Shown here piece by piece: positions 1-12,784 of a DNA stretch of 64,000 nucleotides. Under the pieces are notes generated by a model that was given only the letters and a program-made list of their open reading frames with translations, ran no database searches and was not told the DNA's origin. Source of the DNA: Zingiber officinale (taxonomy: Eukaryota; Streptophyta; Magnoliopsida; Zingiberales; Zingiberaceae); NCBI RefSeq assembly GCF_018446385.1, contig NC_055999.1, positions 83,680,281 through 83,744,280 on the forward strand, written 5' to 3'. Each line of letters begins with the position of its first letter. Position 1 is the first letter of the stretch. The position numbers and the translations under genes were made by a program.

Positions 1-530
1 ATACCAGAACCATGAGAGGGCGAGCGAGTAACAGAGGAGGGAGAGAGTATATTTATACGGAGATAAAAAATTTCATTTGGCCCCCAATAGTTTGATCTTT
101 TTTCACATATCCCTGTGTTTTCGATAATAAATGACTTAAATTTATAGGTGGTTCTATAATTTGTAAGTTTACGGAACCATGAAAGGTCAAGACCATCATT
201 AAAAATATTTATAAATTGTAAGGGTGTTTTAAAATAAGTAAATTATGGGGGGAGTGTATCGGATTTAGGAAGTCGAGATGTAAGGACTAAGGAGACGGTG
301 GGGCCTACTGCTAATGGAAGAGAGGATGGTTTGTTGGTGGGGGCAGTGATCTATCACGTTGGAATATTTAATTTGTGTACTGGTGTATTTAATGCTATGT
401 GGCATTTCCAACGTTTTGATAGTTTCATAATTTACTAAAGAAATGAATTTATCCCCGCTGTTTAAAATGGGGCAGGAGTCTTTCCGGAAGTGGGGAAAAA
501 AATAAAAAAACACATCTTAATTGTTTACCA
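1..530. other. Intergenic AT-rich DNA, no gene seen
   Basis: No convincing coding region on either strand. The first 60 bases are purine-rich and differ from the following AT-rich DNA, so they could be the edge of a neighbouring gene or element cut by the window border. That cannot be decided here. Confidence 0.4.
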
Positions 531-2384
531 TGTTAAAAAGGTACTATTCGGAATACTTTTCCTTTTCCTTCTATAAAAATTTTATATAAATCTAGAATCT
601 TTCTTAATAATTTATTATGTTATTTAAAAATTAAATTTAAAATTATAAACAAAACTTAACATTATTAATTTCAAATTCAACTTATCTGTTCTTAGAGGTT
701 TAAACTTAGATCGCAAACGATGCTTAATATTATTAATTCAAATTCACCTATGTTACAAATTTAATTAAATATTATTTCAGAGATCGACTTCCAAATTAAA
801 CATGGCGAGACACTAGGCCTTCTTGGGTATGAGATCATCCACCACTTCCTAGACAAAGCCTTTCGACGAAATTCAATATTTAATCTCCTTATAGTAATCC
901 TAAGTTTAACCATTAAGAACAATCGAATCACAAGATCGAAAAACAAAAGAAACACAAAATCGAATCATAAATCTGAAACCTAGAATCGTTAGCCTCTTGT
1001 GTTTGGTATTTCAAAATCCATACAAAAGATGAACTAGTTATGATCCGGAAACAAAACTAGTTATACATTTTGTAGCTTATAGACCCCACGATCTTCTGTC
1101 ATATTCCTCTTTTTATCTCGGACGTCGTGTGAGCGACGATCTACCGAGATGAGAATCCACCCAAGTCTTCTTCCTTCCAAGTTTTGGCCACTACCACCAA
1201 AATCCCAGGGATGCTAGGAAACAAAGCCTCCTTTCTCTCCTTCTTCCTCAAACAAGATCCGGCCACCAAAAGCTCTAAGAGATGTGATGCCACTAGCCTT
1301 CAAGGAAGAAGAGAAGAGGATGAGCAAGAGAAGAGGGCTGGCCACTACCAAGGAAAAGAGAGGAGAGGAATAATAGATGTGTTCACTCATGGGGCAACCC
1401 CTCCCTCTCTTTTATAATCCTTGGTCATGGCAAATAAGGAACATTTTAGACATAATTAAAACTTCCTTATTTTCCTTACCAATGAATAAAAGGAAAATTT
1501 AATTAAAAATTTCTTTTTATTCTTTCTATGGCCGACCACCTCATTGAGCTCCAAACAAGAAAAGTTTTAAACACAAAATTAAAACTTCCTTATTTGTTTC
1601 CCTTCATAATAAAATAAAATTAAAATTCCCTTCATAATTGGTTATAAAAGGAAACTTTTATAAATTAAAATCCCTTTTAAAACATGTGGACGGTTAAAAA
1701 AAGAAAAGTTTTCTCCAAAATTAAAATCTTCCTTTTCAACTACAAATAAGGAAAGATATCAAATCTTTCTCTTAATATTTTGTAGAAAGCTATAAAAGAA
1801 AAGATTTAAATTTAAAACTTTCTTTTAAAACCATGACTTTCACATAAGGAAATATTTTAAAAAATTAAAACTCCTTTTAACCTAATGTGCCCGGCCACCC
1901 TACTTAGGCTCCAAGCTAGGGTCGGCCACCACTTGAACCCATCTAGCCTTGGTTTGGCCGGTCCTAGCTTGGGCTCCAAGCTTGGCTTGGCCGGCCACTT
2001 TAAGGTGGGTAAGAAGATAGGTTTGGGTGGATATAAGAATTTATAAATAAGAAGCTACGACAGGGACCGAGAGGAGGAATTGGTTTTGGTCTCTCGATGA
2101 ACTTGAGCTTCTCGTGTTCGCCCCGAACACCCAACTCGAGTTCATCAATAATAACTCATACCACTAAAGAGTTATTATTGAACTACCGCACCAATCCCAT
2201 ATTACTATATGGGCTCCTTCTTATCATGAGTGTGTTAATCTCCCTGTGTTTAAGATATCGAATGTCCACTAATTAAATGAGTTACTGACAACTCACTTAA
2301 TTAATATCTAACTCCAAGAGTAGTACCACTCAACCTTATTGTCATGTCGGACTAAGTCAACCTGCAGAGTTTACATGATAATCC
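531..2384 (-). repeat. Older Copia element: 3' LTR, first part (split by insertion)
   Basis: This stretch is a diverged copy of the LTR at 2385-4761 and 9755-12170. The blocks around 800 (cggcgag-like and 'ccttcttgg' motifs), 1080-1420 and 2040-2340 align in the same order. The continuation is at 12171-12747, so one LTR was split by the element at 2385-12170. The outer edge is taken as TGTTAA at 531, which would pair with CTAACA at 12742-12747. The first 150 bases are badly decayed, so this edge is uncertain by about 100 bases. A promoter-like TATAAAAG on the minus strand lies at 1409-1416, the position it occupies in the other LTR copies. Confidence 0.7.
2380..2384. repeat. Target site duplication AATCC, left copy
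   Basis: AATCC directly precedes the TGTTGG start of the inner Copia element and recurs at 12171-12175 directly after its CCAACA end. A 5-bp duplication is normal for Ty1/Copia integration. The host sequence on both sides is LTR of the same family. Confidence 0.9.
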
Positions 2385-4761
2385 TGTTGGTTGCTACTCG
2401 GAAAACCTATAGGTTCCACTGTACAAAAATTTTGTACAAAGGTCTGAACCTTTTCCTAGCTACCATGTGTTCTTTTAAATTAAATTTTGGATCGCCTGCG
2501 GAACTTAACACGTTTGATCCAAAACTTAATCTATTTGTTCTTTTAGGTTTTGACTTGGATCTCCTGCGGAACTTAACACGTTCGACCCAAGTCTCCTTAA
2601 GTTATTAATTCCATTAAATATTAATTTCCATAAAAGGTTCCCAGTACTGACGTGGCGAGGCGCATGGCCTTCTTGGATATGGGAGCAACCACCACCGACT
2701 AGACAAAACCTTTAATAGAAAGCTAATATTTAATTTCCTAAAATAACTTTAGGTTAACCAAATAGAACAATCAAATCACAAGGAAAAGAAAGAAACAAAA
2801 GAACACAACCTCGAAAAAACATATTCGAAATTCTAGAACGTAAGCCTCTTGTATTTGGTATTATTTCCATAAATAACTAGCATGATGCGGAAATAAAATT
2901 TACTAGTTATACCTTGTAGAAAAACCTCTTGATCTTCTACCGTATTCCTCTTCTAACCTCGGACGTTGTGTGGGCAACGATCTTCCGAGACGAGAAACCA
3001 CCAATCACCTTCTTCTCCTCCTAGCTAGGTTCGGCCAACAAAGAGGAAGCTTCACCAAGGAAGAAAAACAAAATACTAACCAAGCTCCAAGAGATGCTAG
3101 CTTTCTCTCATTCTTCTTCTTCTTCTCCGAGTAGTATCCGGCCACCACAAGAGCTCCAATAGATGGGTAGGGTTCGGCCACCACAAGAGGAAGAGAGGGA
3201 GAGGTTGGCCGGCCACACCAAGGAACAAAAGAGGGAGAGGAATAATAGATGTTGTGTCTTGTGAAGGCACCCTCACCCCTTCTTTTATATTCCTTGGCCT
3301 AGGCAAATTAGGAAATTTAATTACAATAAATTTTCCTTAATTTCCTTGACATGATTTAATTGAGAGAAATAAAATAAAATTTTCCCAATTAATTTCAAGT
3401 GGCCGGCCACATTATTGGAAAACAAAAGAGGACAAGTTTTAATCAACAATTAAAACTTCCTAATTTGTTTCCGGAAATTTTAAAAAATAAAATTTCTCTT
3501 TAAAATCTCTTCATGGTTGATAAAAGGAAATTTCTATAATTTTAATTTTATCAACATGTGAATAATTTTAAAGAAAAATAAAACATCTCTCCAATCTACA
3601 AATAAGGAAAGAGATCTAATCTCTTTCTTTAATCTTTGTAGATCTTTTACAAGAGAGATATTTTAATTTTAATTCTCTTTAAAATATATCTTCCACATAA
3701 TAATAAAAATTAAAATTAAATTTCTTTTTAATTTATTTTGGCCGGCCCTACTAGCTTGGGTTCAGCTAGGGCCGACCACGCCGGCCCTAGCTTGATCCCA
3801 AGCTAGCTTGGCGGCCCCCTATGGGTGGGTATAGAAGGTGGGTATAGGTGGGTATAGAACTCTATAAATAAGAGGCTACGATAGGGACCGAGAGGAGGAA
3901 TTGGTTTTGGTCTCCGATAAAATTAAGCATCCCGTGTTCGCCGAACACAACTTAATTTTATCAATGATAATTCATTCCACTAGAGAACTATCATTGAACT
4001 ACCGCACCAATCCCAAATTACATTTTGGGCTCCTTCTTATTATGAGTGTGTTAGTCTCCTGTGTTTAAGATATCAAATGTCCACTAATTAAGTGAGTTAC
4101 CGACAACTCATTTAATTAATATCTAAGTCCAAGAGTAGTACCACTCAACCTTATTATCATATCGGACTAAGTCCACTGCAGGGTTTAACATGACAATCTT
4201 TATGAGCTCCTCTTGAGGACATTATCAACCTAGTATCTCTAGGACACTTCTTTCTATAATCAACAACACACACTATAAGTGATACCATTTCCCAACTTAT
4301 CGGGTTTATTGATTCAACGAACTAAATCTCACCCATTGATAAATTAAAGAAATAAATATCAAATATATGTGCTTGTTATTACATTAGGATTAAGAGCACA
4401 CACTTCCATAATAACCGAGGTCTTTGTTTCTTTATAAAGTCAGTATAAAAGAAACGACCTCAAATGGTCCTACTCAATACACTCTGAGTGTACTAGTGTA
4501 ATTATATAGTCAAGATAAACTAATACCTAATTACACTCACGACCTTCCAATGGTTTGTTCCTTTCCATCATGGTCGTGAGCTACTGTTTATAATTTATAA
4601 GGTACATGATCTTCTGTGTGTGACACCACACACCATGTCATCTACAATATGAATTAATTGAACAACTACATTTATCATAAATGTAGACATTTGACCAATG
4701 TGATTCTTATTTCTAGATAAATGTTTATACCAAAAGCTAGGCTTTTAGTATACACTCAACA
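2385..4761 (-). repeat. 3' LTR of inner Copia element
   Basis: Starts TGTTGG and ends CTCAACA, just before the complement of the polypurine tract. It aligns along its whole length with 9755-12170. It lacks about 30-40 bases near 3770 that the other LTR has, and many single bases in homopolymer or dinucleotide runs between 3550 and 4100. The predicted promoter TATAAAAG lies at 3282-3289 on the minus strand. Confidence 0.92.
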
Positions 4762-4780
4762 CAATCTCCCACTTATACTA
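4762..4780 (-). other. Polypurine tract of inner Copia element
   Basis: Read on the minus strand this is ATAAGTGGGAGATTG, directly upstream of the 3' LTR. Plus-strand DNA synthesis of an LTR retrotransposon starts at such a purine run. The same tract adjoins the older LTR at 12748-12762. Confidence 0.75.
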
Positions 4781-4789
4781 AAAAGACAT

Positions 4790-7694
4790 ATCTGCTGCCA
4801 TATATCTGATTCCTAACCCTTCAACATGCCCATCAAAAGCTCTTGCCTTAAGGACCTCAGTGGAAGGATCAATAGGTCATCACCTGATGCAATCTAGGCG
4901 GCAACAACTTCTCCTCGTTTATACGATTTCTCGTATTGGGTGGTACTTGCGCTCTATTGTGTTTACTTGCCTTATAGACTTATGGTTTCTTCGAGTTTGC
5001 TACTGCACCAACATTATTACAATAAATTGTAATAATTTTTGGACAAACCAGAAATCATATCTAAGTCTATCTTTATTGAGTCATACAGATTTTAATGGCT
5101 ACCTCAGAGGCTTGCCATATACTAAGCTTCTATGGTGGAGTCCAGAAAAACACCTATGCTTATCACTCTTCCATAGTTATGACTTTATCTCCTAAAATAA
5201 ACACAAAACCCTGAGGTTGACTTATTATTATCCCTATCCGATTGGAGGTCAAAATCCATACAACCCATAGGAACCAAATTAACTTCCTTGTAAGCTAGCA
5301 TATAATCTTTAGTGCCTCTAAGGTACTTTAATATATGCTTTACTGCAGTCCAATGTCCTTGTCTGGGGTTACTTTGATATCTGCTAACTATGCTCTTGGC
5401 AAAACAGATTTCTGATCTCGTGCATAGCATACATTAGGTTGTCTAACTGTCGAAGCATAAAGAACTGCCTACATGTCCTCAATCTCCTTTAATGTCATCG
5501 GAGACATCTCTTTAGATAAAGACACTCCATGCTTAAAAGGTAAGAAACCTTTTGAGGAGTTTTGCATGCTTAAAACGAGCAAGGATTTTTCCGATGTATC
5601 AAGCTTGGAATAAATATATTTTTTCTTGTGATCCCTTATTACTTTGATCTTAAAAAAATATATACATTCTCCCAAGTCCTTTATATCGAATTATTTGGAC
5701 AACCATACCCCTACTTCTGACAACATTTTGATATTGTTTCCAACTACCAAAAATGTTATCTACGTATAGTACAAGAAATACCACCATGTTTCCATCACAT
5801 CTTTTGTATACACAAAACTTTATCCGTTTACTCAATAAATCCATAGGTGTGGATTACTTTGATAAACTAGATGTTCCAAGACCTTGAAGCTTTATATCAG
5901 TCCATAGACTGATTGAGCTTGCACACAAGATGCTCTTAGCACTTTGCAATGAACCCTTCTGGTTGTTTTATATGGATGCTTTCTTCAAGACTTCCATTAA
6001 GGAATGCTGTCTTGACATCCACTTGCCAAATAGATAAAAGAATCTGGATAGACTTAAGCATGGCTACCAGTGAAAAAGGTTTCCTTTTTCATCAAGCCTT
6101 GCTTTGAAGGTTTCTACCTTCCTGTCTATCCATCTTTTTCTATTATAGACCTTTTACACCCAAAGGCTTTTACACCACTTGGTGGTTCTACAAGCTTCCA
6201 GATTTTATTAGAATACATATATTCTAATTCTATTATTCATTACTCTTTGCCAAGATGCTTCATATATATCTTGGAGTGCTTCGTCATATGACCGGGGATC
6301 AGGTTCATGTTTACCCAGGATCAAGTCCGAAGACTCTCCCAAAAACATGAATCTTTCAGGCTGCCTCACAACCCTCCCACTACGACGAGGTACTGTCTGT
6401 GGTTGTGCATCATGTGTGACACGTGTTGCAGTCTCTTGTGGTACTTCATCTTGTACTGTTGGTACTGAAGTAGACATGTCCTCTCTAAGTTCTTCTAAAA
6501 CAACTTTACTACTGGGCTTGTGATCCATTATATAGTCTTCTTCTAAAAACTGGGCATTGGTACTAACAATGACCTTCTGGTCTTTAGGACTATAAAATAA
6601 ACCACCTTTCGTTCCTTTAGGATATCCTACAAACACGCGAACTTCTGTACGAGATTCTATCTTATCAGCATCTGGTTTCAGCACATGTGCTACCCCAAAT
6701 CCGAATATGTCTTAGACGGGTTTTCGCCCATTCCACAATTCTATGGGAGTAGAAGAAACGATTTAGAAGGTACTAAGTTCGAACATATCTTCTGTTTCAG
6801 AGCATATCCCCAAAACGAATTTGGTAATTCGAATAACTCATCATTGATCTAACCATCTCCATAAGAGTCCTATTCCTTCGCTCTGCTACACCATTCTTGG
6901 GGTGTTCGTGCGAACAATTGGGATTGAATCCCACCTCGATAAGTAATTCCTAAACTCTCCTAAGAGGTATTCGCCACCACGATCGGATCGTAGTGTCTTG
7001 ATACTTTTACCTAATCGTTTCTCCACATCAGCCTTGTATTCTTTGAACTTGTCAAAGCATTCGGACTTCGGCGCATTAGGTAAATGTATCCATATCTTGA
7101 ATAATCGTCTATGAAAGAGACAAAATATTCAAAACCTCCTCTTGCCTGACGGACATAGGACCACACAAATCAGAGTGAACCAACTCTAACACTTCTTTGG
7201 CTCTATACCCCTTGGCCTTGAACGGCCTCTTGGTCATTTACCTTCTAAGCAAGATTCACAAGTTGGAAAATTTTCCAACTCTAATGAACTCAAAGTCCAT
7301 CGGCTATAAGCCTCTGAATCCTACTTAAATTAATATGACCAAGTCTTAGATGCCAAAGATATGCTTGGTTCATTTCTGAAGGTTCTTTTCTCTTATTAGA
7401 ATTAGAAGATGAGTTATAAATTTCCATGTTTTGCTTTGTGGAAGAAATTGGATTTAAAATATACAAATTGCCAACTAATGCACCAGAACAGATAATCACT
7501 TTATTTCTTTTAATAACTACATCGTTACTGAAAGAAACTGAATATCCATCTAAAAACAGTTTAGAAACTGAAATTAAATTCTTTCTAAAACTGGGTACAT
7601 AAAGACAATTTCTTAAAACCAAATTTCTATTTCTACTAAAAGACAAGTAGACGTCTCCCACTGCAACAGCTGCCACCTTAGTAGCATTGCCCAT
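4790..7694 (-). pseudogene. Decayed Copia pol: integrase, reverse transcriptase, RNase H
   Basis: Pieces of a Copia polyprotein appear in the expected order on the minus strand. 7290-7694 covers the GAG-pre-integrase region with HLRLGH. 6208-6684 holds the integrase C-terminal part with the motif VFVGYPKGTKGG. 5650-5844 holds the reverse transcriptase core, where the catalytic YVDD reads YVDN. 5185-5430 holds RNase H. Between these pieces the frame changes repeatedly through one- and two-base gaps; one gap near 6900 removes bases at the ERRNRT/PQQNG part of integrase. Compared with the plus-strand relative (35889-37409), the product would be a polyprotein that copies RNA into DNA and integrates it, but this copy cannot make one as read. 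Confidence 0.85.
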
Positions 7695-7721
7695 GTAGAC
7701 GGTAATCTCCCTTTCAGATAG

Positions 7722-8646
7722 TCATCGGGTTTCCTGGAACCCCTGCAAGGAATTGCAGACATGATCAGTGGCTCCCGTATCTACACACCAGGTGCTGGTA
7801 GATAACACCGCTAAACATGTTTCAACAACTAGAGTATGAGATATACCTTTGTTTTGGTTCTTACGAGGACAATCCGCCTTCCAATGTCCTGCCTGCTTGC
7901 AGATGAAGCACTTGCCCTTCGGCTTCTTCATTCCAGCTTTAAATCCCGTACTCTGAGATTTATTCACTTTCTTTGCTGAACCAGCTTGTTTCTTCTTCTT
8001 CTTTCCTTTCGGTTTAGAAGTAGAACCATTTTCAGCATAGTGAATTTGAGCATTGTGACGAAATAATCCTTCTGCTGCTTGAAGTTCTGTCAGTAGTTCC
8101 CCTAATGAATAAATCCTCTTATTCATATTATAGTTCAGGCGGAACTGCTCAAAATTTTTAGGTAGCGTTTGGAGGATCATATCGATCTGGGTTTCCCATC
8201 AATTTCTCCTCCAAGGATCTATATCTTTCAGATAAGCCATCATGTTTAGGATATGATCCCTTACAGAGTACCCTCTTGCATGGTGGTGTCATTATCTTTC
8301 TCATAGCTTCTTGTCTAGAAGCCCTATCCTGATGACCAAAGAGTTCCTTGAGATTGTTCATAATATCATAAGCTGTTGGTAAATCTTGATGCTGATGTTG
8401 CAATACATTTGACATTGAAGCCAAAATGTAACACCGCGCCATCTCATCTGCCTTTACCCATCTCTTATGATATTCAATCTCCTCTTGGGTAGATTCACCA
8501 GTGGGTGCATCAGGACAAGGTTCAGTCAGTACAAATTTATAGCTTTCAGCAGTCAGAACAATATCCAGGTTTCTTTTCCAATCTATGTAATTTGGTCCGG
8601 TAAGTCTATTTTGTTGAAGTATGATGGACAGTGGGTTGAAAGTCAT
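7722..8646 (-). pseudogene. Copia gag with zinc knuckle and protease (frameshifted)
   Basis: The likely ATG is at 8646 (MTFNPLSIIL); codons upstream in the same frame lack an ATG. The N-terminal Gag part runs to about 8160, where an indel shifts the frame, and the rest continues from 8180. Residues CFICKQAGHWKADC at about 7869-7910 form a CX2CX4HX4C zinc knuckle, the nucleic-acid binding motif of Gag. A lysine-rich stretch precedes it. The motif DTGATDH near 7781 is the aspartic protease active site. Gag would form the particle that packages the element RNA. The frameshift near 8160-8240 breaks it. The intact counterpart is at 34608-35879. Confidence 0.88.
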
Positions 8647-8679
8647 CCTAAGAATCACAAATAACTTTTGGTCAGAACT

Positions 8680-9754
8680 CTAAATTTAGAATAATATTGA
8701 TTCCTCAAACAATACTATTTTAAATTAACCAACACCTCATAACACCGTGAATTTTGTATGCCACGTTAGTGTGGACGTATACAATTTCAACATTTGTAAA
8801 AGGAGGGTTTTAACCCATTAATTTTATTATCTTGTCAACCTAACTTTTTGACAAATAAAATTAATAGTTGGTATTATTTGGTCACACAAATAATAACAGT
8901 GACTCCGTTGGGGAGGATACTATTAGATGTGTCTAAGTGTACACCATTACTTGACACTAAGTCCATTAATAAGATTATGCCCCTTCCGTTGGGGAAGATC
9001 ACACGCTCTTGATTAACTTCCTATAGTCATCCAAAATTGGAAGTCTGTTCTAGTGATCCGCAAACAAGCTCATCCGTTATGGAGGAAGGCACTCAAAGCC
9101 AACGCGCAAGCTTGTTTGCATCACTTACAAACCAGTAATGGAGACCATGGGATTTACTTAAAAATCCCTCTCCCACTTAGTTATTTAAAAATGAGGAATT
9201 TTAACTATGCTAGCCTACTAAACTTGTAAACTAACATGCACACACAGCACAATATAAAAGTAATAAATAGAAAATCTAATTTTCAACTATTATGGCTTTT
9301 ATCTTTAATTGTCTTCCGTGTGTTGTCATCCGAAGCTGCTGCCATATTTGGCCACCGCCACCGGGTCTAACTGTCGCATCCATCTTGCTCCTAGTTCCGC
9401 TGCGCCTCTGGTCCTTAGAAGGTTCCACGCTTTGCAAGATTCGATCCGCGACATAAATAGAATTTTACATTTTGATCCTATATTCCATAAAAGGAATGTA
9501 CATGTATCTAGATCAAAAATAAAATCCTAATAAAACTAAATACAGCTCCTGCTGTATTTTAATACAATCATGCACACACATATAAATGCCCTTGACATGT
9601 CCAAGGGTCCAATCACACACATAATAACTAAAAGCCATAATAGTTGGATCCTGCATCCACAAAGTTAGCACATCCTACTATTAACCTGCCTAAATTATGT
9701 ATGACATGTGCATAATTAAACTAATACCAAATACACAGAGGCAAAACCCGATAC
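8680..9754 (-). other. 5' untranslated leader of inner Copia element, damaged primer site
   Basis: This non-coding leader lies between Gag and the 5' LTR and matches 33491-34590 of the plus-strand relative in inverse orientation. In the relative the LTR is followed by TGGTATCAGAGC, complementary to initiator Met tRNA. Here the LTR edge is followed directly by GTATCGGG on the minus strand, so about ten bases of the primer binding site are gone. Confidence 0.75.
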
Positions 9755-12170
9755 TGTTGGTTGCTACTCGGAAAACCTATAGGTTCCACTGTATAAAAAT
9801 TTTGTACAAAGGTCTGAACCTTTTCCTAGCTACCATGTGTTCTTTTAAATTAAATTTTGGATCGCCTGCGGAACTTAACACGTTTGATCCAAAACTTAAT
9901 CTATTTGTTCTTTTAGGTTTTGACTTGGATCTCCTGCGGAACTTAACACGTTCGACCCAAGTCTCCTTAAGTTATTAATTCCATTAAATATTAATTTCCA
10001 TAAAAGGTTCCCAGTACTGACGTGGCGAGGCACATGGCCTTCTTGGATATGGGAGCAACCACCACCGACTAGACAAAACCTTTAATAGAAAGCTAATATT
10101 TAATTTCCTAAAATAACTTTAGGTTAACCAAAAAGAACAATCAAATCACAAGGAAAAGAAAGAAACAAAAGAACACAACCTCGAAAAAACATATTCGAAA
10201 TTCTAGAACGTAAGCCTCTTGTATTTGGTATTATTTCCATAAATAACTAGCATGATGCGGAAATAAAATTTACTAGTTATACCTTGTAGAAAAGCCTCTT
10301 GATCTTCTACCGTATTCCTCTTCTAACCTCGGACGTTGTGTGGGCAACGATCTTCCGAGACGAGAAACCACCAATCACCTTCTTCTCCTCCTAGCTAGGT
10401 TCGGCCAACAAAGAGGAAGCTTCACCAAGGAAGAAAAATAAAATACTAACCAAGCTCCAAGAGATGCTAGCTTTCTCTCCTTCTTCTTCTTCTTCTCCGA
10501 GTAGTATCCGGCCACCACAAGAGCTCCAATAGAAGGGTAGGGTTCGGCCACCACAAGAGGAAGAGAGGGAGAGGTTGGCCGGCCACACCAAGGAACAAAA
10601 GAGGGAGAGGAATAATAGATGTTGTGTCTTGTGAAGGCACCCTCACCCCTTCTTTTATATTCCTTGGCCTAGGCAAATTAGGAAATTTAATTACAATAAA
10701 TTTTCCTTAATTTCCTTGACATGATTTAATTGAGAGAAATAAAATAAAATTTCCCCAATTAATTTCAAGTGGCCGGCCACATTATTGGAAAACAAAAGAG
10801 GACAAGTTTTAATCAACAATTAAAACTTCCTAATTTGTTTCCGGAAATTTTAAAAAATAAAATTTCTCTTTAAAATCTCTTCATGGTTGATAAAAGGAAA
10901 TTTCTATAATTTTAATTTTATCAACATGTGAATAATTTTTAAAGAAAAAATAAAACATCTCTCCAATCTACAAATAAGGAAAGAGATCTAATCTCTTTCT
11001 TTAATCTTTTGTAGATCTTTTACAAGAGAGATATTTTAATTTTAATTCTCTTTAAAATATATCTTCCACATAATAATAAAAATTAAAATTAAATTTCTTT
11101 TTTAATTTATTTTGGCCGGCCCTACTAGCTTGGGTTCAAGCTAGGGCCGGCCACCCAATCTCATACCTAGGCCGGCCCTAGCTTGATCCCAAGCTAGCTT
11201 GGCCGGCCCCTATTGGGTGGGTATAGAAGGTGGGTATAGGTGGGTATAGAACTCTATAAATAAGAGGCTACGATAGGGACCGAGAGGAGGAATTGGTTTT
11301 GGTCTCCCGATAAAATTAAGCATCCCGTGTTCGCCCCGAACACACAACTTAATTTTATCAATGATAATTCATTCCACTAGAGAACTATCATTGAACTACC
11401 GCACCAATCCCAAATTACATTTTTGGGCTCCTTCTTATTATGAGTGTGTTAGTCTCCCTGTGTTTAAGATATCAAATGTCCACTAATTAAGTGAGTTACT
11501 GACAACTCATTTAATTAATATCTAAGTCCAAGAGTAGTACCACTCAACCTTATTATCATGTCGGACTAAGTCCACTGCAGGGTTTAACATGACAATCTTT
11601 ATGAGCTCCTCTTGAGGACATTATCAACCTAGTATCTCTAGGACACAGTTTCTTTCTATAATCAACAACACACACTATAAGTGATACCATTTCCCAACTT
11701 ATCGGGTTTATTGATTCAACGAACTAAATCTCACCCATTGATAAATTAAAGAAATAAATATCAAATATATGTGCTTGTTATTACATTAGGATTAAGAGCA
11801 CACACTTCCATAATAACCGAGGTCTTTGTTTCTTTATAAAGTCAGTATAAAAGAAACGACCTCAAATGGTCCTACTCAATACACTCTGAGTGTACTAGTG
11901 TAATTATATAGTCAAGATAAACTAATACCTAATTACACTACGACCTTCCAATGGTTTGTTCCTTTCCATCATGGTCGTGAGCTACTGTTTATAATTTATA
12001 AGGTACTGATAACATGATCTTCTGTGTGTGACACCACACACCATGTCATCTACAATATAAATTAATTGAACAACTACATTTATCATAAATGTAGACATTT
12101 GACCAATGTGATTCTTATTTCTAGATAAATGTTTATACCAAAAGCTAGGCTTTTAGTATACACTCCAACA
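9755..12170 (-). repeat. 5' LTR of inner Copia element
   Basis: Starts TGTTGG and ends CCAACA, 2416 bases, followed by the right copy of the AATCC duplication. In element sense it is the promoter-bearing LTR. A TATAAAAG box reads on the minus strand at 10652-10659 and would start the transcript shortly after. It contains purine-rich runs of GGCCGGCC palindromes near 10575, 10770 and 11113-11200. Confidence 0.93.
10652..10659 (-). promoter_or_regulatory. TATA box of the Copia 5' LTR
   Basis: TATAAAAG on the minus strand, conserved at the same place in all four LTR copies of this family in the window (1409, 3282, 10652 and, inverted, 32593). Conservation across copies supports a promoter role; the transcription start itself is not visible. 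Confidence 0.6.
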
Positions 12171-12175
12171 AATCC
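12171..12175. repeat. Target site duplication AATCC, right copy
   Basis: Directly follows the CCAACA end of the inner element and matches 2380-2384. The bases after it resume the older LTR where 2384 left off. Confidence 0.9.
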
Positions 12176-12747
12176 TTATGAGCTCCTCTTGGGGACATCA
12201 TCAACCTACATTGCTAAGACACAGTTTCCTTCTATAATCAACAACACACACTATAAATAATATTATTTCCCAACTTATCGAACCTCTTGATTTATCGAAC
12301 TAAATCTCACCCACTGATAAATTAAAGAAATAAATACTAAATATATGTGATTGTTATTATATCGGGATTAAGAGCACACACTTCCATAATAACAGAGGTC
12401 TTGTTCTTTTATGCAGTCAGTATAAAAAGAAACTACCTCAAATGGTCCTGCTCAATACACTCAGAGTGTACTAGTGTAATTTTATAGTCAAGATAAACTA
12501 ATACCAAATTATACTACGACTATTCCAATGGTTTGTTCCTATCTATCTTAGTCGTGAGCTACTATTTATAACTTATAAGGAACTGATAACATGATCTTCT
12601 GTGTGTGACACCATACGCCATGTTACCTACAATATAAATTAATTGAACAACTACACTTAGCATATAAATGTAGACATTTGACCAATGTGATTCTTTATTT
12701 CAAAATAAATATTTACAAAAGCTAAGCTTTTAGTATACACTCTAACA
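12171..12747 (-). repeat. Older Copia element: 3' LTR, second part
   Basis: Continues the LTR broken at 2384 and aligns with 11595-12170 of the inner LTR with visible divergence. It ends CTAACA at 12747, followed by the polypurine tract complement at 12748-12762. The greater divergence fits the nesting order, in which this element is the older one. Confidence 0.85.
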
Positions 12748-12784
12748 ATCTCCCACTTATACTAAAAGACTATGTTGCCATAAA

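Larger units (their letters stand above)
2385..12170 (-). mobile_element. Complete Ty1/Copia LTR retrotransposon (inner, 9.8 kb)
   Basis: Two similar LTRs of about 2.4 kb (2385-4761 and 9755-12170) flank an internal region that encodes, on the minus strand, Gag, aspartic protease, integrase, reverse transcriptase and RNase H, the Ty1/Copia order. The ends are TGTTGG and CCAACA, and AATCC is duplicated on both sides. The two LTRs are nearly identical over most of their length, so the insertion is fairly recent. The coding region carries many short indels and stop codons, so the copy is dead as read. The primer binding site is damaged. The element sits inside the LTR of an older relative in the same orientation. 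The plus-strand element at 31049 belongs to the same family. Confidence 0.93.

Noticed and set aside
1184-1417. Short open frame in the older LTR
   Set aside because: LTR position, no ATG at its claimed start and no similarity to a protein.
2339-2608. Open frame repeated at 9697-9978 (identical C-terminal part)
   Set aside because: It is the same LTR end in both copies read on the strand opposite to the element; no host or element gene.
3097-3306. Open frames at 3097-3306, 10391-10676 and 32455-32871
   Set aside because: All lie in homologous LTR positions near the TATA box; low-complexity, not conserved as protein between copies.
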